Assembly (NCBI RefSeq): GCF_029016485.1
Contig: NZ_CP092107.1
Span: 558,001-622,000, forward strand
Origin: Vibrio sp. JC009
GTDB lineage: Bacteria > Pseudomonadota > Gammaproteobacteria > Enterobacterales > Vibrionaceae
Reading direction: 5' to 3'
DNA length: 64,000 nucleotides
The notes below the pieces were generated by a model. The model was not told the DNA's origin. It did not search any database and worked only from the letters and a program-made list of their open reading frames with translations. The stretch's first letter is position 1. Every line of letters starts with the position of its first letter. Shown here one piece after another: positions 61,220 through 64,000 of this stretch. A program made the position numbers and the translations under genes.

Positions 61220-64000
61220 TGAGCGAACAGGAAAAAGTGAACTCTCACACTGATAAAAGAGAGGAAGGTATCCGGATTGTAGACGGAAACGAGGCAGCAG
61301 CCTCGGTCGCCTACCGCTGTAATGATGTTATCGGCATCTATCCGATAACGCCATCTTCTGCCATGTCAGAGCAGTGTGAAGAGTGGAGCAATAAACAGCT
61401 GCCAAACTTTCGCGGTGTTGTTCCAAGCATCTACGAGATGCAGTCAGAAGGCGGTGCAGCCGGTCTTCTGCATGGTGCGCTGACAGCGGGCTCTCTGGCA
61501 ACCTCTTTTACATCTTCTCAGGGATTACTTCTGATGATCCCGAATATGTACAAGATTGCCGGTGAACTGACCCCTTTCGTTCTGCATGTGGCTGCCCGCT
61601 CTCTGGCTACCCATGCGCTGTCGATTTTCTGCGACCACTCGGATGTAATGGCCGTTCGCCAGACCGGTTTTGCTATGCTTTCCGGCAACAACTGCCAGCA
61701 GGCGCATGACTTAGCCCTGATTGCTCAGGCCGCCACTCTGAGCAGCCGTATTCCTTTTGTGCACTTCTTTGATGGTTTCAGAACCTCGCACGAACTGAAT
61801 CAGATTCAGTACATTTCTGACGATATCATTCAGCAGATGCTGGACAATAAGCTGATTGACCAAAGCTACCTGCGCAGGCTAACGCCAGACGCTCCAAGCG
61901 TTAAGGGCACATCGCAAAACCCGGATACCTACTTCCAGGCCAGAGAAGCGGTAAACGGCTATTATGATGCCTGTCCCGATAAGGTTATCAAAGCGATGGA
62001 GAAGTTTGGTGAGTTGACCGGCCGCCATTACAAGCCATATGAATACTTCGGTGACGAAAATGCCACAGAACTTATCGTTGTGATGGGCTCAGCCACCAGC
62101 ACGGTTAAGCAGACGGTTAAGCATCTCAGAAAACAGGGCAAACAAGTGGGTGTGCTCTGTATTCATCTGTACCGGCCTTTCTCTGTTGAGCACTGTCTGA
62201 AATCCATTCCTGCATCGGTTGAACGGATTGCGGTACTGGACCGCACCAAAGAACCGGGCGCTATCGGTGAACCTCTGTATCTGGGTATGCTTTCGGCTAT
62301 CTCTCGCGGTTGGGCAGAAATTCACAGCTCAGCTCTGCCGCAGGTATTTGGCGGCCGCTACGGGCTTTCTTCCAAAGAGTTTAACCCGCGCCATGTTGAG
62401 TCAATTTACTCTGCTATGGAAAACCGTTCGATTTTCCATAACTTTACCGTAGGAATCGAAGATGATGTAACCGGACTTTCGCTGCCTGTTATCCATTCTC
62501 AGACCAACTTTGATGATACTGAGCTGAATGCGCTTTTCTATGGGCTGGGCTCAGACGGTACAGTGGGTGCGAACAAGAACACCATTAAGATTGTGGGTAA
62601 CTACAGCCAGTGGTTTACTCAGGGTTACTTTGTTTACGACTCGAAAAAGTCCGGCGGGATGACCACCTCTCATCTGAGATTTAACAACACTGCAATCGAT
62701 GCGCCTTACCTGATTGAACAGGCCGGTTTTATTGGTTGTCACCAGTTCAGCCTGTTACAGAAGAACGATATTCTGGCCAATGCCAAACCGGGTGCAACCA
62801 TACTGTTTAACACCACTCACTCATCTACGGCACTCTGGAAACAACTTGGACACCGTGAACAGAACCATATCCTGAGAAAGGAGTTGAAGGTTTACACCAT
62901 AGATGCAACGAAACTGGCCAATCAGGCCGGTATCAGGGGCCGCATTAACAACATTATGCAGCGCGCCTTCTTCCTGCTGACGGATCTGCTCGATTCCGAT
63001 CAGGCCTATGAACTGCAAAAACAGGCCATCGTAAAAACCTACGAGCGCAAGGGCGAAAAAGTGATTCAGGCCAACCTTGAAGCCATTGGACTGACAGAAG
63101 ATGCCCTGCGTGAAGTTGAGCTGCATAACGATGAGCTGAATGAACCCATTACCCTTCCTCTGGTTTCTGCACAAGCACCTGAGTTTGTGCAGAAGGTAAC
63201 TGCTGAGCTGATGCAAAACCGTGGCGACCTGCTTCCGGTCAGCGCCTTCCCGGTTGACGGCACCTGGCCGAGTAATACCAGTAAGTGGGAAAAACGCGAT
63301 ATCGCCAGCTTTGTGCCTGTGTGGGATGAAGAAAGCTGCACCCAGTGCAACACCTGTAGCCTGGTCTGCCCTCACTCCGCCATCAGGGTAAAAGTGATCA
63401 GCCGTGATCTTCCGCTGGATGATGCGCCGGCGTCCTTCAGGATCACAGACTATAAGCTGCGTGATTTCCAGGGAGAGAAATTCACCCTTCAGGTCTCTCC
63501 GGAAGACTGTACCGGTTGTCAGTTGTGTATGGAAATGTGCCCGGCTGTAAATGAAGAAAACGGACAGGCAAAAGCACTGAAAATGGTGCCGAGAGAAGAT
63601 ATTTCGCTGGAGCAGAGTGAAAACTTTGAGTACTTCACTAATCTGCCTGAGCTAAAACCAATCGATATCAAGCGTATTGATGCCAGAAGCAGCCAGTTGC
63701 TTGAACCTCTGCTTGAATTCTCCGGTGCCTGCTCAGGCTGCGGCGAAACACCTTATATTAAGCTGCTGACCCAGCTTTACGGCGACCATATGCTGGTTGC
63801 CAACGCCACAGGCTGCTCATCCATTTACGGCGGTAACCTGCCGACGACGCCTTACGCTCAGAACGCTGAAGGGCGCGGTCCGGCCTGGGCTAACTCTCTG
63901 TTTGAAGATAACGCAGAGTTCGGCCTAGGTATGCGAATGGCGCTGGAGAGTGATCAGAACATTGCTCTTACTCAGCTTGAAACGGTTAAGAGCATGATCC
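61220..64000 (+). CDS. nifJ: Pyruvate:ferredoxin (flavodoxin) oxidoreductase, 3' end outside window
   Basis: Open from ATG 61220 to the right edge, 927 codons so far of about 1170-1200 expected. Domain I (VDGNEAAASVAYRCNDVIGIYPITPSSAMSE), the gamma-type domain (SQTNFDDTELNALFYGLGSDGTVGANKN), the 2[4Fe-4S] domain (CTQCNTCSLVCPHSAI; CTGCQLCMEMCPA) and the start of the TPP domain (FSGACSGCGETPYIKLL) are all in order. It makes acetyl-CoA and reduced ferredoxin/flavodoxin from pyruvate under anaerobiosis. Third gene of the FNR-linked operon. Confidence 0.93.

Noticed and set aside
62821..63375. 184-codon minus-strand frame inside nifJ
   Set aside because: Antisense shadow of a highly conserved oxidoreductase.

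Overview
The window is a Vibrionaceae chromosome segment. The clearest taxonomic marker is a Qrr-type quorum-sensing small RNA on the minus strand near 47.9 kb. It carries the conserved Qrr core, a sigma-54 -24/-12 promoter and an intrinsic terminator. Base composition and codon use look even over most of the segment. No rRNA, tRNA or CRISPR array was seen.

Layout. (1) 1-9.0 kb: an edge-truncated diguanylate cyclase; a MarR regulator with three matching operator palindromes next to a double-OsmC protein and a CoA-disulfide-reductase-type flavoprotein; a membrane-anchored ferritin-like protein; and a divergent LysR/MFS pair. (2) 9.0-11.7 kb: an ECF nickel/cobalt importer (CbiM, CbiL, CbiQ, CbiO). 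(3) 11.8-21.5 kb: an iron-linked island with a CPC-type P1B ATPase, a siderophore/haem-type binding protein, an SCA-type (P1B-6-like) ATPase, two stand-alone HMA2-like proteins and several small glycine-rich or YtxH-like membrane proteins. This set resembles ferrosome (fez) clusters and carries several Fur boxes. (4) 21.6-28.8 kb: an ABC exporter-like pair, small periplasmic beta-sandwich proteins, a DUF4198 (NikK-like) protein and FeoAB under joint Fur/FNR-type control. (5) 29.0-30.7 kb: an eroded zinc locus with a MerR/ZntR remnant, a shortened Zur-controlled L31 paralogue and an orphan ZnuB-like permease. (6) 30.7-35.7 kb: a Fur-controlled YbtPQ/IrtAB-like ABC pair with a TetR gene, and a small Fur-controlled Cys protein. 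(7) 35.8-36.8 kb: an unidentified gene of foreign appearance.

(8) 36.9-50 kb: a three-gene redox module (Tat-exported flavoprotein, 2[4Fe-4S] ferredoxin, FRE/NOX-like flavocytochrome), a hybrid sensor kinase, a sulfatase with its radical-SAM maturase, a CHASE protein with a decayed GGDEF domain, a NapH-like polyferredoxin, the Qrr gene and an Old Yellow Enzyme homologue. (9) 50-59.4 kb: a TonB receptor, YfiR, hybrid kinase and REC-GGDEF-EAL signalling operon, plus a Cache-GGDEF cyclase. (10) 59.7-64 kb: an FMN-binding polyferredoxin, a small membrane protein and pyruvate:ferredoxin (flavodoxin) oxidoreductase (cut at the window end), behind a perfect FNR-type site.

Together the genes describe a facultative anaerobe with heavy investment in ferrous-iron uptake and possibly intracellular iron storage, nickel/cobalt uptake, low-potential electron transfer and c-di-GMP signalling. 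About ten Fur-box candidates between 14 and 35 kb suggest that this 20-kb stretch works as a Fur-controlled island.
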